From an uncultured Prosthecobacter sp. (GTDB taxonomy: Bacteria > Verrucomicrobiota > Verrucomicrobiia > Verrucomicrobiales > Verrucomicrobiaceae), in contig CALDGV010000646.1 in NCBI GenBank assembly GCA_937941745.1, positions 1-27,582 on the forward strand: 27,582 nucleotides of DNA, given 5' to 3'. The stretch's first letter is position 1. Every line of letters begins with the position of its first letter. The translations under genes and the position numbers were made by a program. This document shows, one piece after another, positions 18,201 through 25,113 of this stretch. The notes beneath the pieces are model-generated. The model was not told where the DNA came from and made no database searches. It saw nothing but the letters and a program-made list of their open reading frames with translations.

Positions 18201-21200
18201 CTGGTGGTGTCGTTGTTGCCGCGCACCACCACTGTCTGAGGAGTGCTCCAGTTGGCCGCCGTAAAAGTGCGGGTTGTTGTTGCCGTCGTGAAGGACGTCC
18301 CCGTCGAAGTGGTGTTCACTCCCAGCTGTCCATTGGCGTTGATGGTCACCACAACATTGGAAGTCGGAGCCTTCGTCAGGACAATCGAGTAGGAATCCAT
18401 GCCGGCAGAGAGAGGACTGACCGCCGTGGAGGATGTCTCGGTCACGCTGGTTGAGCCGGAGCTCTCGACAATCATGACTCCATAGCCTTCACCTGCATTG
18501 TCACGCACTCCGACTGTCAGGGGCGGCGTTACCAGTCCGTTGAAACTGGCTCCGAGGCTCGTCGTGGCAAAGGTGATGCTGTCGTTTCCAGAAGCGCCAT
18601 CCTCAACATCCGAATCATCAACAGCCGTCACCGTCACAACCTGGGGCTGGTTCCAGTTTGCAGCATCAAAAGTCAGCACGGCGGGAGAAAGCGTCACCTC
18701 TCCGCTGGCAGAAGCCAGGGTCACTTCGACCGTCGTTCCCGCCACGGGAGGCATGGAAAGCATGACCGTGAAGGTGTCCGTGACCTGCGTGGAAGCATTT
18801 CCCTCCCGCACCCAGGTGCCGCCTGAAGTCTGTGTGATTACAAGCTGTTCGTTACGCACCTCGTTCTCGATCAATGAGATCGGCAGAGGAGGCACCGTCA
18901 GACCGGAGTAGCCAGTGGCAGATCCGCTGGTGCTGAAGCGCACCGACGTGCCAGCCATCTGGCTGAACTGCAGGTTGTTGATGGCCTGCATGGTCACCGT
19001 CACACCCGTGTTCCAGTTGGTTTCATTCAAGGTGATGGTGGCAGGGAAGCTCAGATAGCTGCTGCCGCCATTGATGGAGAAGCGGGCCGCGGGGGTGGCC
19101 GAGCTGTTGTTCAGAATAAAATTGGCCACCCCGACTCCCGGCGTGCTGCTCATGCCAGCCAGGGTCATCCAGGTGTAGCCATAAAGATGGTTGATCTTGG
19201 CCACTTCTCCAGCCTCGGTCGCGATTTGCAGCTCAGGCGCAAAGAGTCCTGCCTGGGACATCTTGCCCGGCACCTGGAAGTCCGGATAGAACCAGTTGAA
19301 AACGGTGGGGGCATCCTGAGGGGACTGCCCCAGGCTGTTGCGCAGGCTGTCGAGGCGGAAGCGGAAGGGGCCGGCAGGCCATGATGCCGGCTTTGAAGGT
19401 GGGTTGACGTTGGAGTTATCGAACTTGTCCACTTCCGAGGCAGGGTAGCCCGAGGCCATCGGCCCATCGGTATCGCTGAAAGGCGGCTGCATGTCGCGCA
19501 GGACGTTCACCGAAGCTCCTGAATAGGCGCGGAACTGCCGCAGGATGCTGGCGAAGTGCACCAGCGGCTCCTTCACCTTCCCGTGAGAAATGCTGGAATC
19601 CGCGAGCTGGAGGCTGCGCGCCTCATAGTCCAGCAGGATGGCTTTCAGCACCTGGCCGAGGTTGCCATTCGTGCTGCGGTAAACCTGCTGGACGCGATAA
19701 ATGTAGCCCGCACTGGGGTTCGATGTGACCAGCCGCTGGATGAGCCAGCGGGAGATGTTGACCGGCGTGTTGGTATGTCCCGGGCTGCCAGGAGTACCGT
19801 TGCCATAGGTGGCCGCAGCCGCATCTCCAGCCAGCATGTCGTGAGCCGCCTTGACCTCCGCGTAGGCCATGTCATGCACTGCCGCATCAGAGGCTGGCGT
19901 CGGGGATGCTCCCGTAGTGACGGTCTGAGCCGGGAGGGTGATTCCAGCATGCTTGCCGTTCAGCAGGCTCTTGGCTCCAAAGTCATGGTAAATCAGGGAG
20001 TTGGAATTGATGCGGCCGATGACCTTCATCGGATGCAGCCAGGGGGCCTGGAAGTAGAGGTGGCCGTTGTCACGACCAAACCAGGTGTTGTTCGCCGTGC
20101 CGTTGATGTAAACCGTGGGCGACACACGCTGTGTGGAGTTGGTCAACGTACCATTGCCGCCGTTCACCTGCACGGTGGCATTCCCATGCCTGGCTCCGTG
20201 GGAGAAGCCCGTAAAGACACGGGCAAGCTCGGAGATGTCGTTGTTGTCATAGGTGGGGATCGGGAGCCCCTCGCTGCTGAGCTTCAACGAACCATCCGGG
20301 TGCCTCAAGATCAGGCCGATCGAGAAGAGCTGCATGATTTCACGGGCATAGTTCTCATCCGGGCTGATGACGAGCCCAGGGCTGGCCTCGTAAGCGGCCC
20401 GGTTGGCCATGCTGGTGAGGTAAATGCCCATCATCGGATTCAGGGTCACGTTCTCCAGCAGCGTGCGGTATTTGCCAAAGGCTCCGGCCGCCAGCATGTC
20501 CCAGTAATTCGCCAGGCCGTAGCCGTATGTCAGCAGCGTGAAATCACGCTCGGACACCACGCAGATCTGATGCAGCGCATGCGCCATCCGCTGGCGGACC
20601 TGGTCCTTGCTTTGCAGAATCTTGGTCCACCATTCGCGGCGGCGGTTGGGGGCGTCACGAGGGTAGTTGTCGCCCGGGGCATTCGTGTTCAGGCTAGTGT
20701 TGGCCATGGGCATGCCATTCACAAAACTGACACCATAGGTGCCGCTGATGATCTGCGGATCGCTGTTGTAGGTGATGGGTTTGTTGCCTCGCAGCATGAA
20801 TTCTTCGGTGTCTGCAGCCATCAGCAGCTGGCGGAAGCTCACCGTCGGGGTCTGTGCTGGATCCATCTGCTTGTCCAGCCAGGCGCTCAGGCCGTCGAGG
20901 TAGGTCCCTCCAGAGGCGATGGCCGCGTCGCACATGGCACGGATCTCGTTGTAGAGCGCTGTGGTGCCCCCAAACGTGCACTGGCTCATAAAACGCCAGA
21001 TTTCGCGCTCAAGCGCATCCCCGGTCGGAGCCGCCCACAGCGCATCGCCAAGCGCTGGAGCCTGAAGGTCGGGCCTGCCAGCATCGAACTGTTCCGTTCC
21101 AGTTGCCCGGTTGAACTTCCCGAAGATCTCACGGTCAGGATATTCGGCAGAGGAAACGACGCAGTAAAGATCCCCATTCTTCAGCGCATCGAGAAAGGCC

Positions 21201-22474
21201 TGATCGGAAGACAGAAATCCGGGCTTGTAGGCAATGCTGTAGGAGAAACCAGAAACCTGGCCGTTCGGCAGGGCTGGAGCCAGATCGTTGTTCAGGCCGT
21301 AGCGAATGTAGGCCGTGTTCTGCTCGGAGGAGAGGTTGCTGAAGAAGACGGAGATCGAAGCTTCCGTGTTGTCCCCGTTCACCAGGGCGGTGGCATAGCC
21401 GCTGGCCGTCGTGGCCGCACCTTCCTCACGACCCAGATAGGCGATGTAAAGCGTCCGGTTCGAGGCGACTTCGGGATCTGCATCTTTCAGCGTCACTGTG
21501 GCCTCGGGAACAGCAATGCCTTCTGGAGCTCCGGGAAGGGCCACCATCACTTTGAGAGATTCGGGCACCTCTTCCTGGTCGTCGGCCACGGCCGCCACAC
21601 GGGCAACGGTGTAGGGAGTGGAGGTTCTTTCGTTGGCAGGAAGCGTGACCGTTTCCGTCACCTCACCTGCCATGTTCTTGAAAATGAAATCGCCAGCACT
21701 GGCACTGGATTTCCCCGCGCCTGGTGCCACGGGAAGGCCGGAGAGGGAGATCGTCAGCGGCATGGTGCCGTAGGACCGCTGCAGCTGAATCGTAGCGTGG
21801 GTGCCTTCCTTTTCAAAAGCTTCGGCCACACCCGCCGTCGCCTTCAATGAGAGAAGCGACTTGAGCGTTTCAAGATCGCCGGCCACGCCTCCTGAAGCGT
21901 TGGGAGCGATGTCCGTTCCGACCTTGGCCTCTGCCCAGTCTGAAACTCCATCACCATCCGAATCCCGGTCCTTGGTTTCGATCCGGTAGAACTTACGGAC
22001 CGCCGCTGACGGCTTGGCAAAGACGATGCTGTCAGCACCATCCGCAGCAGCAACCTTCATGGCACCAGTCTTGGGGGTCCATTGGCTGCCGGGTTCACCT
22101 GGCAGAGGACCACCTGGAGAGTCAGATTCCCAGATCTGGTATTCCTTACCTTTCCTGGCTTCGAAGTTCATGATGATGTTGGCTCCGCCAATCACCATGT
22201 CCCCGATCATCAGGCAGTCCTTTGCATTGCGCGGATCGCTGCCTGCGATGCATTCGATCTGGTTTGTGCAGCCATCAAAGTCTTCATCGCCGCCCAGGGA
22301 AAGCCCCCAGCCGTTGTAAAGGGCCTGCCAGAGGTCATCCAGACCATCGGCTGGGCCGATGCCTGGACCGGCGGAATATTCATCAATGATGTCAACCGCA
22401 CGCAAAGGTGCTGGCGACATGATCAGGCAGAGGGCGAAGATCACTGACAGCAGTGACAGCAGACTACGAAGCAT
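15257..22474 (-). CDS. Giant DUF1800 protein with a Calx-beta repeat array inside the domain (cassette A)
   Basis: The product is 2405 aa from the ATG at 22474, which begins a Sec signal peptide (MLRSLLSLLSVIFALCLIMS, cleavage likely after PLRA). A TTG at 22525 in frame lies upstream of the predicted transcript start. Order of parts: acidic Asp-rich segments resembling thrombospondin-3/dockerin calcium loops (about 60-86 and DRDSDGDGVSDWAEAK near 168); one Calx-beta-like unit (about 215-335); a CHRD-like domain (about 340-455, ending LYCVVSSAEYPDREIFGKF); and the DUF1800 main part (about 480-1105, from EIWRFMSQCTFGGT to VFNWFYPDFQVPGKMSQAGL and FAPELQIATE). Nine full and one truncated Calx-beta-like repeats follow (about 1109-2226). 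The DUF1800 C-terminal piece comes last (about 2230-2405: VVDQMDLWFMNGSLKA, NPRQAIMDAIYRH, CDRVRWCGYLMTIGTPSF). The function of DUF1800 is unknown. Confidence 0.9.
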   Translation of the reverse strand: MLRSLLSLLSVIFALCLIMSPAPLRAVDIIDEYSAGPGIGPADGLDDLWQALYNGWGLSLGGDEDFDGCTNQIECIAGSDPRNAKDCLMIGDMVIGGANIIMNFEARKGKEYQIWESDSPGGPLPGEPGSQWTPKTGAMKVAAADGADSIVFAKPSAAVRKFYRIETKDRDSDGDGVSDWAEAKVGTDIAPNASGGVAGDLETLKSLLSLKATAGVAEAFEKEGTHATIQLQRSYGTMPLTISLSGLPVAPGAGKSSASAGDFIFKNMAGEVTETVTLPANERTSTPYTVARVAAVADDQEEVPESLKVMVALPGAPEGIAVPEATVTLKDADPEVASNRTLYIAYLGREEGAATTASGYATALVNGDNTEASISVFFSNLSSEQNTAYIRYGLNNDLAPALPNGQVSGFSYSIAYKPGFLSSDQAFLDALKNGDLYCVVSSAEYPDREIFGKFNRATGTEQFDAGRPDLQAPALGDALWAAPTGDALEREIWRFMSQCTFGGTTALYNEIRAMCDAAIASGGTYLDGLSAWLDKQMDPAQTPTVSFRQLLMAADTEEFMLRGNKPITYNSDPQIISGTYGVSFVNGMPMANTSLNTNAPGDNYPRDAPNRRREWWTKILQSKDQVRQRMAHALHQICVVSERDFTLLTYGYGLANYWDMLAAGAFGKYRTLLENVTLNPMMGIYLTSMANRAAYEASPGLVISPDENYAREIMQLFSIGLILRHPDGSLKLSSEGLPIPTYDNNDISELARVFTGFSHGARHGNATVQVNGGNGTLTNSTQRVSPTVYINGTANNTWFGRDNGHLYFQAPWLHPMKVIGRINSNSLIYHDFGAKSLLNGKHAGITLPAQTVTTGASPTPASDAAVHDMAYAEVKAAHDMLAGDAAAATYGNGTPGSPGHTNTPVNISRWLIQRLVTSNPSAGYIYRVQQVYRSTNGNLGQVLKAILLDYEARSLQLADSSISHGKVKEPLVHFASILRQFRAYSGASVNVLRDMQPPFSDTDGPMASGYPASEVDKFDNSNVNPPSKPASWPAGPFRFRLDSLRNSLGQSPQDAPTVFNWFYPDFQVPGKMSQAGLFAPELQIATEAGEVAKINHLYGYTWMTLAGMSSTPGVGVANFILNNSSATPAARFSINGGSSYLSFPATITLNETNWNTGVTVTMQAINNLQFSQMAGTSVRFSTSGSATGYSGLTVPPLPISLIENEVRNEQLVITQTSGGTWVREGNASTQVTDTFTVMLSMPPVAGTTVEVTLASASGEVTLSPAVLTFDAANWNQPQVVTVTAVDDSDVEDGASGNDSITFATTSLGASFNGLVTPPLTVGVRDNAGEGYGVMIVESSGSTSVTETSSTAVSPLSAGMDSYSIVLTKAPTSNVVVTINANGQLGVNTTSTGTSFTTATTTRTFTAANWSTPQTVVVRGNNDTTSENYHNGSITHTITTASPEYPLTMPVQSLTVPITDDDNSIIVAHTGGETRVNEDGSVTDTITVRLRSNPNAEVSVMLGSGQLRFEPSVLTFKPTGSPDKLWNVDQTVVVTALNDHVDEGLHTGGVAVQSQSLGTNYNGSTGGTNLPVTIIDNDDTRVVVTQSDGATVVNEDGTVDTYTLSLSRPPAAGTTVSVALSGFSGITVTPAGPFVFDETNWNTAQTITIGTAADGTAETTAVTNITHTVSSTDPAYNRTSTPVVTVTILDNDPALTIAQTGIFTTVREGGTAGTGGTPNAQDTFTVVLPRAPASGTSVSVALSSSQVSVSPSVLNFTSATSGVGAYSIAQTVTVTANDDLDLEAAVHEGLINFSITSTDAYYNGAFAPPVVAYVTDNDSPGVSIVEGGGTTSVTEGSATADSYTVTLTKQPTSNVDIVVSGGTQNVVSKTTSGHAASVTLNFTPSNWSVAQTVSVLPVNDTLAENRHLAPITHTVTAESALEYRSFVIPPVMSIITDNDTTVAGNKVRITESSSSTGVTESGATVNGISSNSDTFTVVLDQQPTAPVTITFIADAQLAVTPSVLTFVPGASGAGTFNVAQTVTVRAVDDAVMESILHWGQITATVSSADNSFNGAQVAPVTSSIYDNDGARVIVTPSDGATVLREGGATDTYSLALSREPLADVTVSLVPDAQVSSATSSVTFTPANWNQPQTIVISAVDDEAVETISHTGILAHTVSSADPAFQGVSAPSVIATIWDSDSPGLNVTHAGADASATTLVEGGATDAFVVKLNTAPAPGTSVTITLHPPTYFIPVPQHGKAVGYFNNDFGGSNERDNIVIDYTESILKYREVFYGTLAAAYAPAAVPASPSAAFVQNAHWAASKAVVDQMDLWFMNGSLKARNPVLVEPNKPLPNPLPAFNPRQAIMDAIYRHAGGDNSPSTTRYSAASVFNPQNPRGGNTLDNEICDRVRWCGYLMTIGTPSFVSH
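15795..19148 (-). repeat. Calx-beta-like repeat array in DUF1800-A
   Basis: There are nine full repeats and a truncated tenth, each about 95-136 residues. Boundaries fall at the recurring DND/DDD/ENE turn, near + strand positions 15945, 16280, 16665, 17025, 17405, 17745, 18092, 18500 and 18862. Each repeat reads roughly V-x-V-x-x-(S/D)GG-x-T-x-V-x-E-(G/D)-G, then D-(T/S)-Y/F-x-V-x-L-x-x-x-P, then a core like NWNQPQTIVISAVDDEAVE. The repeats have diverged at the DNA level. Calx-beta folds are often calcium-binding or adhesive in surface proteins; that role here is inference. Confidence 0.85.
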
Positions 22475-22514
22475 GGCTGTAGAAAGGTTGGGAGGGGGGC
22501 GCAAAAATCGGCTG

Positions 22515-22544
22515 AGGATAGCCAATTTTCATCATACGCGTCAA
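22515..22544 (-). promoter_or_regulatory. Sigma70-type promoter candidate for cassette A
   Basis: On the minus strand a -35 box TTGACG (22539-22544) and a -10 box TATCCT (22515-22520) are separated by 18 nt. They lie in the AT-richer part of the 94-bp gap before DUF1800-A. The predicted start of transcription falls about 30 nt before the ATG at 22474, which fits that ATG as the start codon. Confidence 0.45.
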
Positions 22545-22568
22545 TATTGGAACTCGTTCACATCCAAG

Positions 22569-23186
22569 TTATTGAGCCTTCCCGGAATCTGGAGGGGGAG
22601 TGACCCCCAAACCTTCTGGGCTTGGATTGAGAACAACATCATCGGATGTGAATAACTGCTTGTCCGGCCCTGCACTCCGGATCTCCGTCGAGTTCGCTGA
22701 ATTGGAGTGGAACCAGAGCGGTTCCCCCCAGCGGTCCACGATCTGGCCGTTCCTGATTGAACGATGATTCTGCGGAAAAACCCGCCCTTTTTGCCCAGGA
22801 TACTGGGTGCCCGTGATCGCAGCCGTTATATCGGCATTGTCACCCGCAGGCACTCCGCCCATGCCACGAGCATAAGTGTCCAAAAAGGAGGCAACGATCT
22901 CCAGATCACGCAGGGCCGGCTGATCCTCGGCATGCAAGCTGTCCGCCAGGCCCTGCAAGTGAGGGTCCACCCCCCCGGAACTCATGCGAGCTCCCGACGG
23001 GCTGGGGAGGGACTGAACGGGCTGCGCCGGCTCCGTTCGAGCAGGGGGGGCACCTTGCGTGCGGCTGACAATTGCCTTCTGAACCGACGGCGAAGTCAAA
23101 AGATAGAACATCCATGCCGTCAAAACAGCGAGGAGGATCAGCAACAAAGCTAGAACATAGGGGCCTGGGCGCTTGGGCAAATTCAT
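22569..23186 (-). CDS. Membrane-anchored protein with GspG-like C-terminal motif
   Basis: The product is 205 aa from the ATG at 23186; an upstream in-frame start at 23222 adds 12 residues without support. A single transmembrane segment occupies about residues 9-31 (PYVLALLLILLAVLTAWMFY) after a short basic N-terminus. It is followed by a Pro/Ser-rich linker (about 46-66) and a soluble domain. The C-terminal segment contains DRWGEPLWFH (151-160) and IRSAGPDKQLFTSDDVVL (169-186). This matches the pattern DxWGxP...SxGPDxxxxTxDD seen at the end of GspG-type pseudopilins. The prepilin cleavage motif (GFTLIE type) is missing from this protein, so it is not an ordinary pseudopilin. It lies between the two DUF1800/DUF1501 cassettes on the same strand, which suggests but does not prove a linked role. 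Confidence 0.8.
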   Translation of the reverse strand: MNLPKRPGPYVLALLLILLAVLTAWMFYLLTSPSVQKAIVSRTQGAPPARTEPAQPVQSLPSPSGARMSSGGVDPHLQGLADSLHAEDQPALRDLEIVASFLDTYARGMGGVPAGDNADITAAITGTQYPGQKGRVFPQNHRSIRNGQIVDRWGEPLWFHSNSANSTEIRSAGPDKQLFTSDDVVLNPSPEGLGVTPPPDSGKAQ

Positions 23187-23196
23187 CGGAGCAGTG

Positions 23197-23259
23197 TTAG
23201 AAAGAAACGAAACCCTTTCCAAACTCTACGAGTTGCGATGCCTGCCGTGATTTTTTCAT
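23197..23259 (-). CDS. Possible 20-codon ORF upstream of the GspG-like gene
   Basis: The peptide is MKKSRQASQLVEFGKGFVSF, ending in TAA 10 nt before the next gene's ATG. It has a good ribosome site, TAGGAG (AGGAG at 23265-23269), 5 nt before its ATG, better than that of any neighbouring gene except DUF1501-B. It could be a leader peptide coupled to the downstream gene. Its beginning faintly recalls a prepilin leader (K-x-x-x-A-x-x-L-V-E), but no hydrophobic helix follows. It may also be chance. Confidence 0.25.
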   Translation of the reverse strand: MKKSRQASQLVEFGKGFVSF

Positions 23260-23304
23260 TGCGGCTCCTAGCTGGCAGCCCAAAAGCCGGACGGCCTTCA
23301 AAAC

Positions 23305-25065
23305 TCAGGCAAAGTTCAGGAAGTCCAAGTTTTTTGCCGTCAGCACGCCTGAGCTCAGATCGGCCTGGAACCGGGTGAAGTTGGGCAGCACCGTCTGAAT
23401 TTGAGCATCCGAACAGCCAAACCACTTGGAGATGCTGGCAAAAACCTGATCTGTCGCCGTGGTGGGGATCCAGCGCCCCCGGTTGCCGGTGACGTCCATG
23501 CCGCCGTTGACGGTGAGGTTCGGGAACTGGCCGCAGATCTTCCCCCCTTTGACGCTGCCCCCGGCGACGAACATGTGGCCGCCCCAGGCGTGGTCAGAGC
23601 CGGCGCTGTTGTCACTTTTGTTGGGGGTGAGAGTGCGGTTGAAGTCAGAGGCGCTGAAGAGGAGCACGTTGTTCCACATGCCGATCTGGACCATGGCGTC
23701 CTTGAAGGCGCGGATGGCGCGGCTCATCTGATTGACGAGGCCGTAGTGCCCGGCCGTGGTCTGGCCGGGGATCTGGGTTGTGTGGGTGTCCCAGCCGCCG
23801 AGTTGGACAAAGAAGATCTGGCGCGTGTTGCTCAGGGCGCTGCGGCCGGCAATCAGCCGTGCAACGACCTTCATCTGGTCGCCGATGTTCGGGATGCGCG
23901 GGTTGAAAAGGCCGTTGGGGAACCAGTTGTCCCAGTGGTTCCCAAGAGTGGGGTAGCTGCCGTCCGCCTGGGCCAGGGCGTTGCCCACAAGACCTTCGGT
24001 GATGCGGGCGCTTTCTGGCGCGACGTTGTAGCCGGAGTCAAACAAGCTGGCATGCTGCATGGCCATGATCTGCTCGATGGCACGCAGCCTCCATCCTGCG
24101 GCGTTGTGCTGGTAATTCGTCCCGGAGAGCGGGTCGCCCCCAGATCGCAGGGCGGCCATGGGATTGTACTTTCCAGAAGGCGGCGAAGCCGGATCGGTGT
24201 ACACAGGCTGGAGCGTAGTGTTACGCAGGGCATTGCCGTAGCTGTGAGCGGTGCTGTTGAAGCCTGTCAGGGCGGAAACCGAGCCAGAGCTGTTCATGAA
24301 GTAGGCGGGCTGGTCATAGGCCACCTGAAAGCTGTTCACTCCGGCGATGGAGACAGACATGGAAAGGTCCCCGGCATTCAGCCCCTGGAGGATGTCGGCA
24401 ATCTTGCCGCCCCAGCCTCGCGAAAAGGGCTGGTCCGGCAGGGAGGACTGCCACTGCACTTGCTGGTCAGAATGGGAAAAGAGCTGCGGCGGCTTGGCCG
24501 CGGCAGGCAGGGTGTTGAAATTCGCCCGAGTGACCTGCTGAGTTCCCACCAGGGTGCCGACGTTGGCAATGAAGCTGAGATCCCCAGCCTCAAACATGGT
24601 CTTCAGCGGATACGCACCGGGATGCAGGGCCATGTTGTTGGCGGTGTAGCCGGTGCTGGGATCGTAAGCCCCACCGTTGCTGGGAGTGATGCGTGAAGTG
24701 ACGGCGGCGGTGCTGTTGCCGGAGCCGTCCCAGTAGCCATTGGTCGAGCTCGCGGGGGTAAAGTCGAAGCTGGCATCCGGTATGGCCAGCACCGTGGCCC
24801 CGCGCCCTGATTCATAAGCGGTGCGGGCCGGGCTGGATCCAGCAGGTATGAGCAAGTTGTTGGAGTCGTTCCCCCCGTTGAGGAAAAAGCAGACCAGCGC
24901 CTTGTAGTCGCCGGCCCCCTGGGCGGCGGCGGAGCCGATCAGCTTGAGCTGCGCCAGACTGTTCACGACCGAGGTCAGGCCGAGCGAGGCGGCGCTGGTC
25001 TGCAGCAGGAAGTCACGGCGGTTCGGCTTCGAGCGGTCTTCAGTGCGGCGGGTGAAAATGTTCAT
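23305..25065 (-). CDS. DUF1501 family protein, Tat-exported (cassette B)
   Basis: The product is 586 aa, a close paralogue of the cassette A protein along its whole length. The N-terminus MNIFTRRTEDRSKPNRRDFL is a twin-arginine signal. Shared motifs are CFFLNGGNDSNNLLIPAGSS, FSHSDQQVQWQSSLPDQPF, GGWDTHTTQIPG, and NRTLTPNKSDN followed by GSDHAWGGHMFVAGG (about 489) and KICGQFPNLTVNGGMDVTG. The alkaline-phosphatase-like fold of the family and the conserved Asp/His clusters suggest metal-dependent hydrolysis, but no activity is established. AAGGAA at 25071-25076 lies 5 nt before the ATG. The gene starts 48 bp after the DUF1800-B stop, almost the same spacing as in cassette A. Confidence 0.93.
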   Translation of the reverse strand: MNIFTRRTEDRSKPNRRDFLLQTSAASLGLTSVVNSLAQLKLIGSAAAQGAGDYKALVCFFLNGGNDSNNLLIPAGSSPARTAYESGRGATVLAIPDASFDFTPASSTNGYWDGSGNSTAAVTSRITPSNGGAYDPSTGYTANNMALHPGAYPLKTMFEAGDLSFIANVGTLVGTQQVTRANFNTLPAAAKPPQLFSHSDQQVQWQSSLPDQPFSRGWGGKIADILQGLNAGDLSMSVSIAGVNSFQVAYDQPAYFMNSSGSVSALTGFNSTAHSYGNALRNTTLQPVYTDPASPPSGKYNPMAALRSGGDPLSGTNYQHNAAGWRLRAIEQIMAMQHASLFDSGYNVAPESARITEGLVGNALAQADGSYPTLGNHWDNWFPNGLFNPRIPNIGDQMKVVARLIAGRSALSNTRQIFFVQLGGWDTHTTQIPGQTTAGHYGLVNQMSRAIRAFKDAMVQIGMWNNVLLFSASDFNRTLTPNKSDNSAGSDHAWGGHMFVAGGSVKGGKICGQFPNLTVNGGMDVTGNRGRWIPTTATDQVFASISKWFGCSDAQIQTVLPNFTRFQADLSSGVLTAKNLDFLNFA

Positions 25066-25113
25066 GGAGGTTCCTTGCTGGGGATTTTTGAGTTCAGGGC
25101 GCAGGCAGGCGGA

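Noticed and set aside
15795..19148. Repeated units as a possible CRISPR or DNA satellite
   Set aside because: The periodicity is about 285-410 nt, is in frame, and is conserved only at protein level. There are no short identical repeats with spacers.
19556..21850. A 764-codon plus-strand open frame
   Set aside because: It lies wholly antisense to the DUF1800-A coding region, whose own frame shows a signal peptide and domains. The antisense product has no domain features.
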